Shown here: piece by piece, positions 25,932 to 33,907 of the stretch
Layout of the letters: every line of letters starts with the position of its first letter
Numbering within the stretch: the stretch's first letter is position 1
Translations under genes and position numbers: made by a program
Notes under the pieces: generated by a model
The model's database searches: none
What the model was told of the DNA's origin: nothing
Seen by the model: only the letters and a program-made list of their open reading frames with translations
DNA from: UBA7328 sp036479115
GTDB taxonomy: Bacteria > Bacteroidota > Bacteroidia > Chitinophagales > Saprospiraceae
DNA: 64,000 bases
Direction of reading: 5' to 3'
Assembly (NCBI GenBank): GCA_036479115.1
Contig: JAZGFD010000085.1
Coordinates: 1 to 64,000, forward strand

Positions 25932-26393
25932 ATGAATGTTTTTAGAATTTCCAGATCAAAATACATTGAGGATTTATCAGGATATGGTGCCAAAATCTAT
26001 GGTGGTAGATGGAATCGGCCCGGTGTACCAGTCCTGTATACAAGTCAGGCAAGGTCACTGGCAATGCTCGAATTAATAGTTCATTTTACTTCAAAAGAGG
26101 CTTTTCGACGGCAATATAAATTTGCATGTCTGTGGATAGATCCCAAATTTATTGTTGATGTAGAAGAAGATATTCATTCGGTGGATTTACGACTCCCCAA
26201 CAATGAACATTTATGGAAAATAACTGACAAGTTCTTTATCGATAAAAAAGAATTATGTATAAAAGTGCCGAGTGTATTAATCCCTAATGAGTTCAATTAT
26301 TTAATCAATCCGATTCATCCTTATTTTCAAAATGTGAAACTTCAAGGATTAGAAAATGCTATTGTTGATAAGAGGTATTTTGCGGTTAATTAA
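25932..26393 (+). CDS. RES-domain toxin (NAD+ phosphorylase type)
   Basis: This 153-residue protein has the RES signature: KIYGGRWNRPGVPVLYTS (Arg, Gly, Trp and Tyr-Thr-Ser), followed by SLAMLELIVH with the conserved Glu and by VPSVLIPNEFNYLINPIHP with the conserved Asn. RES toxins of this kind deplete cellular NAD+. The ATG at 25932 is preferred; a TTG two codons earlier is also possible. The gene is intact, unlike the hicAB pair at 5181-5572. Its position between the export operon and its probable two-component regulator suggests later insertion. Confidence 0.9.
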   Translation: MNVFRISRSKYIEDLSGYGAKIYGGRWNRPGVPVLYTSQARSLAMLELIVHFTSKEAFRRQYKFACLWIDPKFIVDVEEDIHSVDLRLPNNEHLWKITDKFFIDKKELCIKVPSVLIPNEFNYLINPIHPYFQNVKLQGLENAIVDKRYFAVN

Positions 26394-26399
26394 TAAACA

Positions 26400-26557
26400 G
26401 TAACTACTCAAGTGGAGTCAATTTTGGATAAAAAAATATTTTTTCTACTATTTTTCACCTATTTTTTTTACAATAGCTCTGCTATGCCATAAAAATGAGC
26501 TTTATCTGGCAAAATAATAACAAATTTTTATCGCAAAAGCGATCACCTGTGTATTAC
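26400..26557. repeat. MITE-like element, family A, copy 2
   Basis: It starts GTAACTACTCAAGTGG and ends CACCTGTGTATTAC. AATAAACA stands directly before it (26392-26399) and again one base after it (26559-26566), fitting an 8-bp target duplication. It begins six bases after the RES stop. Confidence 0.85.
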
Positions 26558-26584
26558 CAATAAACATTTGGAATTAAATTTGTG

Positions 26585-26824
26585 GTAAATATTCAGATAG
26601 TTTCAAATTAGGCTAAGAAAAAATGCTCTTATATCACTATACTATGTCAAAGTATGTCTGAAATTGAATATGTGGCACCATAATCGAGATTCACTAACAC
26701 ATATAATGAGTTGGTAATAGCGCTGCTATGAATACAAAAAAAAATATGTCAAGCAATAAGATAGCAATTTTTTACCTTCCTGTTTGGCAGACAGATTTCA
26801 AAAGCACACCACCGAAGTAGTTAC
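26585..26824. repeat. MITE-like element, family A long form, copy 3
   Basis: This 240-bp element starts GTAAATATTCAGATAG and ends CACCGAAGTAGTTAC. It is flanked by exact 8-bp direct repeats AATTTGTG (26577-26584 and 26825-26832). It contains one diverged 55-bp module (about 26664-26719) and a small hairpin-like insertion near its right end. It ends 32 bases before the response regulator gene. Confidence 0.88.
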
Positions 26825-26856
26825 AATTTGTGAAAACCTAAAATGAACATTGGGCA

Positions 26857-28236
26857 ATGAAAACCGAAGGAACAATACTAATAGTAGATGATGATGAAGA
26901 CATTTCGTTTTCGTTAAAGTTATTATTAGACCAACATTTCTCATCCGTATTCACTGAAAATAACCCTTATCATATACCAAGATTACTGAGGCAGTATTCC
27001 CCTGATGTCATTCTGTTGGATATGAATTTCAAAAAAGGAAACACTGATGGAGAAGAAGGAATTCATTGGCTAAAAAAAATAAGAGAGCTGGATTCTACAG
27101 TGCAAGTACTCATGATCACTGCCTATAGTGAAGTGGAAGTAGCAGTAAAAACATTAAAATTTGGGGCAGCGGATTTTTTAGAAAAACCTTGGAGAAATGA
27201 AAAACTACTGGCTACAGTTAAAAGTGCATTCACCATTACAAAATCTCTGGCTCAGGTAGACGAATTAGAGTCCCATAAAAAGGTGCTCGCTATGGCTTTG
27301 GATGAACCTTTTGCACGAATTATTGGGACATCTTCCGAGATGGATAAAATCTATAACACTATCTCAAAAGTGGCTAATACCGATGCTCATGTCCTGATTA
27401 TGGGAGAAAATGGATCGGGTAAAGAATTGGTGGCCAGAGCCATACATCGCCAATCAAAAAGACACAAAGAGGTATTCATTCCTATCGACTTGGGAGCGAT
27501 ACCTGAGTCTCTGTTCGAATCAGAATTATTTGGTCATAAAAAAGGAGCATTTACTGATGCGTACGAAGACCGGATAGGAAGATTTGAAGTGTCACATAAG
27601 GGCACTATTTTTTTGGATGAAATAGGTAATCTATCCACGGGGATGCAAGCAAAATTACTGCAAGTTTTACAAAATAAAGTGATTTATAGAATAGGTGACC
27701 CTTCTCCCATCCAGGTGAACATAAGAGTAATATGTGCCACTAATATGCCACTATACCAGATGGTAGAAGACAAGACATTCCGCCAAGACTTACTCTATAG
27801 GATCAATACAATAGAAATCAATGTACCTCCCCTGAGAGTAAGAAAAGGCGATTTACCCCTGCTGTGCGATCATTTTTTATCACAATTAAAAAAGAACTAC
27901 AATCGCCCCGATTTGACTATCAATTCTGATAGTTATAAGGCTATGGAGTCTTATGGGTGGCCTGGCAATGTGAGAGAACTCCGACATTTACTAGAAAGAG
28001 CCATGATATTATCTGACGGAGACGAGATAAAGCCAGAGGGTTTTATTCCTTCCAGAATAAATGGAGATTCTTCTTCAGAATCTTTAAATCTTGACGCACT
28101 AGAAAAAAAATATATCCTCAAAGCATTAGAGATAAATAGGGGAAATATAACTAAAGCATCACGTGACTTAGGCATTACCAGAGCTGCTTTGTACAGAAGA
28201 TTAGAAAAATATGGCATTAACCAAAATGAAGAATAA
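26857..28236 (+). CDS. NtrC-type sigma-54-dependent response regulator
   Basis: This 459-residue response regulator has a receiver domain at residues 5-120 (acidic pair DDDED, phosphoacceptor Asp in DVILLDMNF, Lys in FLEKPW). The AAA+ sigma-54 activation domain spans about 150-390, with Walker A GENGSGKELV near 183, the sigma-54 contact loop GAFTDA (consensus GAFTGA), and Walker B GTIFLDEIGNL. A Fis-type HTH closes it (GNITKASRDLGITRAALYRR). The Asp in the GAFTGA loop is a small deviation. It is followed by its kinase gene five bases later, and it probably controls the export locus on the other side of the toxin-antitoxin pair. Confidence 0.93.
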   Translation: MKTEGTILIVDDDEDISFSLKLLLDQHFSSVFTENNPYHIPRLLRQYSPDVILLDMNFKKGNTDGEEGIHWLKKIRELDSTVQVLMITAYSEVEVAVKTLKFGAADFLEKPWRNEKLLATVKSAFTITKSLAQVDELESHKKVLAMALDEPFARIIGTSSEMDKIYNTISKVANTDAHVLIMGENGSGKELVARAIHRQSKRHKEVFIPIDLGAIPESLFESELFGHKKGAFTDAYEDRIGRFEVSHKGTIFLDEIGNLSTGMQAKLLQVLQNKVIYRIGDPSPIQVNIRVICATNMPLYQMVEDKTFRQDLLYRINTIEINVPPLRVRKGDLPLLCDHFLSQLKKNYNRPDLTINSDSYKAMESYGWPGNVRELRHLLERAMILSDGDEIKPEGFIPSRINGDSSSESLNLDALEKKYILKALEINRGNITKASRDLGITRAALYRRLEKYGINQNEE

Positions 28237-28241
28237 TAGAA

Positions 28242-29594
28242 ATGCCATCATCGAAAACTTACATTTTAGACAAATTCCGAACCAAGATTATCATTCATAT
28301 TTTGATTATGGTATTCTTGGCTTTGTTTGGTTTTTATCTCACCTATATTAAGGCATCAGTATCGGGTCTTCTGGTGACTGCTTTGATATTTTTTTATACT
28401 GTAATAACTCTTTTTAAGTTAGTCAATAAAACAAACCGTGATCTTGCCCATTTTCTCATGAGTATTAGATTTGATGATTTTGAAACATCTTTTAGCCGCC
28501 AAAGTACGTCCAATGGTAATGATGAAAACTTGCACGAGGTATTTAATCTGATCACCGGAAAATTCAGGGATCTCAGATCGCAAAAAGAATCCCAGCATCA
28601 GTTTTTACTATCTCTGGTAGAGCAAGTGGAAACGGGATTAATATGTTTTGACGATCAATGGCAGACCGTAATGATGAATCGAGCAATGAAAGACATGCTT
28701 AGAAAATCATACGTGCCTTCTCTAAAATCTATTCTAAAAATAGACAAAGGCCTTCATGATACAATGCTTACGCTGTCTCCTGGAGATAAAAAACTATTGG
28801 ATGTCAATGTTCAAAATACCAGATTACAATTGGCATTGCTGGGCTCTCAGATTAAAATGAATGACGAATTGATCAGGATTTTTGTCATTCAAAATATCAG
28901 TACAGAACTGGACAATCAGGAAATCCGGTCATGGCAAAAACTAATACGAATCTTAACCCATGAGATAATGAATTCTGTAAGTCCCGTGGTTTCACTGGCA
29001 TCTACAACAGATGATATGCTCAAACAGGCCAAAGAACTGGACAAAGAAACTATTTCAAAAATGCACAAAGCCATTCAAGCTATAAAACATAGGGGTGAGG
29101 CACTTCTCAGTTTTACAGAAAGGTACAGAGCTCTTACCAGAGTGCCGCCACCCGTAATGGAGAATGTTGATTTTATTAACCTTGTTGATCAGATTATTGT
29201 ATTATATGATGCGGAAATGAATTCGAAGAATATAGAATTATTAAAGAAGTATCCCAATCACAAATTACAAATCAGTGCTGACCCAGGCCTTCTAGAACAA
29301 ACGATTATCAACCTTCTTAAAAACGCAATGGAGGCCGTTAAAGATCAAGATAATGGAAAAATAGAAATACAAATATTTCGAGATAGTCGGAATACAATAT
29401 TTCAAATTGCAGACAATGGAAATGGTATAGAAGAAAGTATGATTGACCAAATATTTATCCCATTTTTTACCACCAAAGATCAAGGGTCAGGTATCGGTTT
29501 AAGCCTTAGTAGGCAGATTATTCTTATGCATAATGGCACTATTGACGTACAGTCAGAAGTAGAAAAAGGGAGTGTTTTTATAATTAGACTGTAA
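28242..29594 (+). CDS. membrane-bound sensor histidine kinase
   Basis: This 450-residue kinase has two TM helices (about residues 13-32 and 37-58) with almost no periplasmic loop, a PAS-like linker (residues 100-215), the phosphoacceptor His in ILTHEIMNSVSPVVSLA near 240, and a C-terminal HATPase: N-box NLLKNAMEAV, G1 IADNGNGIEE, F-box FFTTKDQGSGIGLSLSRQ. It resembles NtrB-type partners of sigma-54 regulators. It likely senses a membrane or cytosolic signal, since no periplasmic sensor domain exists. The gene is five bases downstream of the regulator and co-transcribed with it. Confidence 0.92.
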   Translation: MPSSKTYILDKFRTKIIIHILIMVFLALFGFYLTYIKASVSGLLVTALIFFYTVITLFKLVNKTNRDLAHFLMSIRFDDFETSFSRQSTSNGNDENLHEVFNLITGKFRDLRSQKESQHQFLLSLVEQVETGLICFDDQWQTVMMNRAMKDMLRKSYVPSLKSILKIDKGLHDTMLTLSPGDKKLLDVNVQNTRLQLALLGSQIKMNDELIRIFVIQNISTELDNQEIRSWQKLIRILTHEIMNSVSPVVSLASTTDDMLKQAKELDKETISKMHKAIQAIKHRGEALLSFTERYRALTRVPPPVMENVDFINLVDQIIVLYDAEMNSKNIELLKKYPNHKLQISADPGLLEQTIINLLKNAMEAVKDQDNGKIEIQIFRDSRNTIFQIADNGNGIEESMIDQIFIPFFTTKDQGSGIGLSLSRQIILMHNGTIDVQSEVEKGSVFIIRL

Positions 29595-29618
29595 TGAATA
29601 TGGGCAATAAAGGTAATA

Positions 29619-29704
29619 ACTCAGCAAGTATCAATTTTGATAAAAATGCTCTTTTATAACCTTGAATCGAAAATTTGTGTAAAGGGCGGTTATCAAGTAG
29701 TTTT
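29619..29704. repeat. degenerate family A copy
   Basis: GGTAATAACTCAGCAAGTAT followed by CAATTTTGATAAAAATGCTCTTT-like sequence matches the left half of the long family A form. A weak right end (TATCAAGTAG) follows. It is decayed and shortened. Confidence 0.5.
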
Positions 29705-29756
29705 TTTTACAAAAAAAATTACTGTAAACTATTATTTTACAACTGTTTAATTATTG

Positions 29757-29919
29757 GGAATTACTGAGGAACAGTCAATTTTAGATGAAAAAAGTTCTTT
29801 TTCTACCATATTTCAGCTATTTTTTTCGGCACAACTTTACTATGCCTCAAAAAATGAACATTACCAGAAAAAAAAATAACAAATTTTTATCTCAAAGGCG
29901 CCCATCTGGAGTTGTTACT
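29757..29919. repeat. MITE-like element, family A, copy 4
   Basis: It starts GGAATTACTGAGG and ends GCCCATCTGGAGTTGTTAC. The interior matches the other short copies nearly base for base (for example TATTTCAGCTATTTTTTTCG). The terminal repeats are more diverged, and target duplications are unclear. Confidence 0.75.
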
Positions 29920-29974
29920 TATTATTTAGTAAGTATCAGTAATTTATGAGTTGTCTCTAAATTATTGATGTATA

Positions 29975-30161
29975 TTGAGTCCACTCGAAAAACTCGCAAA
30001 ATCAACAAAGTTGACTTCGACAAGATCTGCATAAAACTTTTGGCGAACTTTACATTTTTCTCAAACCGCTGATACTAAGGGATCACCGAATCTCAAAAAA
30101 TGCAAATTTGATCCGAAGCGATTCTTTTTCTGAAAAATGTTAGTTTCCAGCGTAGATTTAA
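29975..30161. repeat. dispersed repeat family B, copy 2
   Basis: It starts TTGAGTCCACTCG and ends with a decayed arm. The core includes TTTTGGCGAACTTTACATTT and CGCTGATACT. Its orientation is opposite to the copy at 4863-5070. It lies just upstream of the broken outer-membrane gene. Confidence 0.7.
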
Positions 30162-30207
30162 TATTCAATTATTAGATATTTTTATTAAATGTTAAAAATT
30201 CTTTATC

Positions 30208-31467
30208 ATGTTGATTAGAACAAGTGTATTCAGAAGTTATGTCACCATATTAATCTCTTTATTAGTTTGTAATATAAATTTTGGTCAAGCCGATAAATTC
30301 TCTAAAGGGTACATTATCTTGACAAATGGGATACTCTCAAAGGTCAGATTAAAAACCTTAGTGCACTTAGCCTTTTTGAATACGTAGTATTTAAAAAAAA
30401 TAAAAATACTGCACCTAAAAATTATCACCCTGATGAAATTTCGCATTATTACTTTGGTAATTCAAATTATTATGAGTCAGATTCTGTGGCCTTTAGACAT
30501 CCTTCATCGGGTATTTATTACAAGAAGTTATTTCTAAAAAAAACTTGTAAGAGGAAATATTGAATTATTTCGATTAGATTACCAGATCACTGACAACCCC
30601 ACAATTCTTTATGAATATAACATGAAGTACTATTTTATTCGACAAAAAAAGAATAGCATAATGGTTGATTTACTGGAAAGTAACTTTAAAAGTAATTTGA
30701 ATAAAATATTGAATAATGGGAAATGTATCATAGGTAAAGATTATAAGTACAATGATGATGATCTATCCAATGTAATTTTGAAATATTCAAAATGTACAAA
30801 TACTCAAAGCGAGAAGGTATATTCTAAAAGGCCAAAAAGAAAACTAAAAAAAGGTGTTAGTATTGGCATTGCCTCATCAAAATTTACAACCTGAAATAAG
30901 GCATTTGAAAACTTTGTGTCAAACCAAGGATTAGGTTATGACCTCAACTTTTTTATTAACCCACAACTGCTAAGTTGGCTATCATTGAAAGGAGGAATTA
31001 ATTATAAATTTAGAAATTTTAAAAGTTCCAAAGATTTTATTGTTTCTGAGTTTTACGTTAACAAGGGGGAGTCTCTTAAACTAGAATCAAATATTAAAAT
31101 AAATCAGATAGGCACATCTATACAACTCCAATCGTTTTATCAGGTTAATGATTTTTGAACTTATGTGATTTTGGGTGGCTATATGGGGTTTAATTTAAAA
31201 AACACAGCATATCTCGATAAAACTAAATTTGTACAAACAGACCAGGGAAGCGTATTAGTAACTGATAGAATAGACCCATTTTTATCCAATGTAAATGAAT
31301 TTGAAATAGGGTGGTCTATCGGAGGAGGTCTCGAGTATGCTTTAAATGGCAATCACAGTATGTTTCTTGAAATTCAATATACCAAAGGAGCCAACAGTAA
31401 TCAAAAAAGCAGTAAGTTTTATATCTCACAGAAAGCTGTTGTGCTATTGATTGGAGTTTCTTTTTAA
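30208..31467 (+). pseudogene. outer-membrane beta-barrel-like protein, broken
   Basis: ATG 30208 starts a signal-peptide-like stretch (hydrophobic TILISLLVCNINFG followed by QADKFSKGYIILTNG). A one-base loss near 30328 moves the frame to DTLKGQIKNLSALSLFEYVV and then KNYHPDEISHYYFGNSNYYE. A second frameshift near 30545 (run of A) moves it to GNIELFRLDYQITDNPTILY. A TGA at 30892-30894 and another at 31156-31158 interrupt the rest. The last part (GYDLNFFINPQLLSWLSLKG; FEIGWSIGGGLEYALNGNHS) has the alternating pattern and glycine-rich turns of a small beta-barrel, and the final residue is Phe. At least four lesions make it a pseudogene. The family is not identified further. Confidence 0.75.
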
Positions 31468-31510
31468 TATCGCTCATTCCCCTCAAAGGCTATTAAATTG
31501 TGTCTGAACG

Positions 31511-31670
31511 GTAACTACTCAGGTGGAGCCAATTTTGGACACTAAAAGTTCTTTTTCTACTATTGGAGCTTTTTTTCGCGGTTGCTCTGCTATACCTCAA
31601 AAAATGAGCTTTATCTGGTAAAAAATATCACTTTTTTTACATCAAAAGTGCCCCCCTCCTGTGTAGTTAG
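31511..31670. repeat. MITE-like element, family A, copy 5
   Basis: It starts GTAACTACTCAGGTGG and ends TCCTGTGTAGTTA. It is flanked by TGTCTGAACG (31501-31510) and TGTCTGATCG (31671-31680), a near-perfect direct duplication. The right-hand copy is the beginning of a family B-like element, so this copy is probably nested in it. Confidence 0.8.
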
Positions 31671-31834
31671 TGTCTGATCGAAAACTCATCAAAATTAGAA
31701 ATAGTTTTTTTGGCGATATTTAATTTTTTTTCAACTCGCTGATACTCCGGCATCACAGAATATTAAAAAATGATAATATCATCTAAAATAATTAATTTTT
31801 GAAAATTATCTGTTTTCAGAGCGGACTCAAAGTT
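31671..31834. repeat. dispersed repeat family B variant
   Basis: It begins TGTCTGATCGAAAACTCATC and ends GAGCGGACTCAA. The core TTTTTTTCAACTCGCTGATA then CTCCGGCATCAC is shared with the family B copies at 29975, 45588 and 49770 and with the variant at 48888. Confidence 0.65.
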
Positions 31835-32049
31835 CAACAAAAGTCTTTTTTCATTTTAAGATATTTCGGAGTCAAATTAAAATTATTCATTCACTTAAAA
31901 TCACTATAGAGTCATCAAAGAGTATCCTTTAAATAATATTTGTGTGATACAAAATCAAGTCTTTTTTACCCCCTCTAATTAAAAAGCCAATCTATATTTG
32001 GCTTATTCTCAATTAAGTGTAATATTTAGCCGAATAAAAGGTAAAATAC
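31835..32049. other. leader region of the oxidoreductase operon
   Basis: This region holds a stem-loop (31983-32003) and a TATATTTG match to the -7 box at 31992-31999, about 50 bases before the ATG. No clear -33 TTG is present. Otherwise nothing is seen. Confidence 0.4.
31983..32003. terminator. stem-loop AAGCCAA-7-TTGGCTT
   Basis: A perfect 7-bp stem with a 7-base loop follows a run of A (plus strand). It could be a terminator on the minus strand, where T follows the stem, or an mRNA leader hairpin. It overlaps the TATATTTG promoter candidate, so only one of these readings may be right. Confidence 0.4.
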
Positions 32050-33849
32050 ATGAAGCCTACTGATACCAAAGACCCCGAATATTTTCATAAAGTAGTAGAT
32101 TGCCAGCTTGCTTGCCCTGCTCATACTCCAGTACCTGAATATATACGACTTATAGCCCAAGAGAAATATACCGAAGCATACATGATCAATTGGGAATCAA
32201 ATGTATTCCCCGGTATCCTCGGGAGAACGTGTGATCGCCCATGTGAACCTGCATGTCGAAGAGGCAGAATAGAAGAAGACCCTGTAGCAATTTGTAGATT
32301 GAAAAGAGTAGCAGCAGATAATAAAGGGGAGGTGAAAAGCCTAATGCCTAAAATCCCTAAAATTAAAAATGGAAAGAAAATAGCCCTTATCGGGGGTGGC
32401 CCTGCTTCACTAACGGTAGCTAGAGATTTGGCTCCTTTGGGTTATGAGATTGATCTGTATGATCAATGGAGTGGTGGTGGCGGAATGATGCGTACTCAAA
32501 TACCTTCATTTAGGTTGCCAATAGAAGTGTTGGATGAAGAAGTGAATTATATCCTGGACATGAATATCAATACTCACTTTAACCACTTTGTAGATAGCAT
32601 GAAGAGTATATTAGACAAAGATTACGATGCTATTTTAGTAGGAACAGGTGCGCCAAAAGGTAGAAATTTGAATATTGCTGGCAGAGAAGAAGCCGATGCT
32701 CATATCCATATTGGAATAGAATGGCTAGCAGGTGTAGCTTTTGAGCATATTAAAAAAATAGGTGAAAAAGTAATCGTTTTGGGGGGAGGAAATACAGCAA
32801 TGGATTGTTGCCGTACTTCTAAAAGAATAGGAGGGAAAGAAGTAAATGTAGTGGTGAGAAGTGAATTTGAAAGAATGAAGGCATCATCGTGGGAAATAGA
32901 AGATGCCATGCATGAAGAAATAGTAATAACGAATAATAGGCCCCCTAAAGAATTTGTCATGGACAATGGTAAACTAAAGGGTGTCTTATTCGACAAAGTA
33001 AATGCAGAATATGATGAAAATGGAAAACGTACTCTTGTACCCACAGGGGAAGAAGAGTTTATTGAAGCCGATGATGTATTAATAGCAATAGGGCAAGACA
33101 ATTCATTTCCTTGGATAGAAAGAGATTTGGGTATAGAGTTTGGCAAATGGAATTTACCTGAACTTGATAAAGTAACGTATCAGTCTACTAATCCGAAAGT
33201 GTTTTTTGCAGGTGATGCTGCATTTGGACCTGAAAATGTGATTACAGCAGTAGCTCAAGGCCATCAAGCAGCCATCTCAATTGACCTGTTTTTGAAAGGA
33301 GAAGATGTAAATAAGAGACCCGCACCTAGAACTACTTTAAAAAGCCAAAAAATGGGCATCCACGAATGGATGTATGACAGCCCAGTAGTAGATGATATTA
33401 GGTATAAAGTGCCTCATGCTGATAAAAAGAAGGCGCTCACAGATAGAAAGGTGGAAGTTGAACTTGGTTTCGATGGTTTGATAGGATTTAAGGAAGCCCA
33501 AAGATGCCTTAATTGTGATGTACAGACAGTTTTTAATACTGATAGATGCATTGAGTGCGATGCTTGCATGGACATTTGCCCTACCAGTTGTATCACTTTT
33601 ACAGAAAATGGTGAAGAAGGAGAATTAAGAACAAGGCTCAAAGCTCCTGCGGAAAACCTTTCTCAAGATCTTTATGTATCTGATGTGTTGCCTACAAAAA
33701 GAGTGATGGTAAAGGATGAAGATGTGTGTGTGCATTGTGGATTATGCGCAGAGCGTTGCCCTACGGCAGCATGGGATATGCAGATGTTTTTTTATAATGT
33801 CACAAAATCATGTAGTGATGAACTGACCGAAGCGGCTATGGTGGTCTAA
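32050..33849 (+). CDS. FAD/NAD(P)-dependent Fe-S oxidoreductase (GltD/NfnB-like) with C-terminal ferredoxin domain
   Basis: This 599-residue protein resembles the small subunit of glutamate synthase with a ferredoxin tail. It has N-terminal Fe-S cysteines CQLACPAHTPVPEY and GRTCDRPCEPACRRG (residues 18-75), an FAD site IALIGGGPASLTVARDL near 114, an NAD(P) site KVIVLGGGNTAMDCCR near 240, and the second FAD motif FFAGDAAFGPENVITAVAQG near 387. The C-terminal 2x[4Fe-4S] domain has CIECDACMDICP and CVHCGLCAERCP. It is upstream of korA and korB, so it probably passes electrons between ferredoxin or KorAB and NAD(P)H. A glutamate synthase role is unlikely without the large subunit. Confidence 0.88.
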   Translation: MKPTDTKDPEYFHKVVDCQLACPAHTPVPEYIRLIAQEKYTEAYMINWESNVFPGILGRTCDRPCEPACRRGRIEEDPVAICRLKRVAADNKGEVKSLMPKIPKIKNGKKIALIGGGPASLTVARDLAPLGYEIDLYDQWSGGGGMMRTQIPSFRLPIEVLDEEVNYILDMNINTHFNHFVDSMKSILDKDYDAILVGTGAPKGRNLNIAGREEADAHIHIGIEWLAGVAFEHIKKIGEKVIVLGGGNTAMDCCRTSKRIGGKEVNVVVRSEFERMKASSWEIEDAMHEEIVITNNRPPKEFVMDNGKLKGVLFDKVNAEYDENGKRTLVPTGEEEFIEADDVLIAIGQDNSFPWIERDLGIEFGKWNLPELDKVTYQSTNPKVFFAGDAAFGPENVITAVAQGHQAAISIDLFLKGEDVNKRPAPRTTLKSQKMGIHEWMYDSPVVDDIRYKVPHADKKKALTDRKVEVELGFDGLIGFKEAQRCLNCDVQTVFNTDRCIECDACMDICPTSCITFTENGEEGELRTRLKAPAENLSQDLYVSDVLPTKRVMVKDEDVCVHCGLCAERCPTAAWDMQMFFYNVTKSCSDELTEAAMVV

Positions 33850-33907
33850 GAAGAAGTGAATTTACCGCAAAAATAGAATTTGATTCAAATAATAGAAGTA
33901 CAATACA

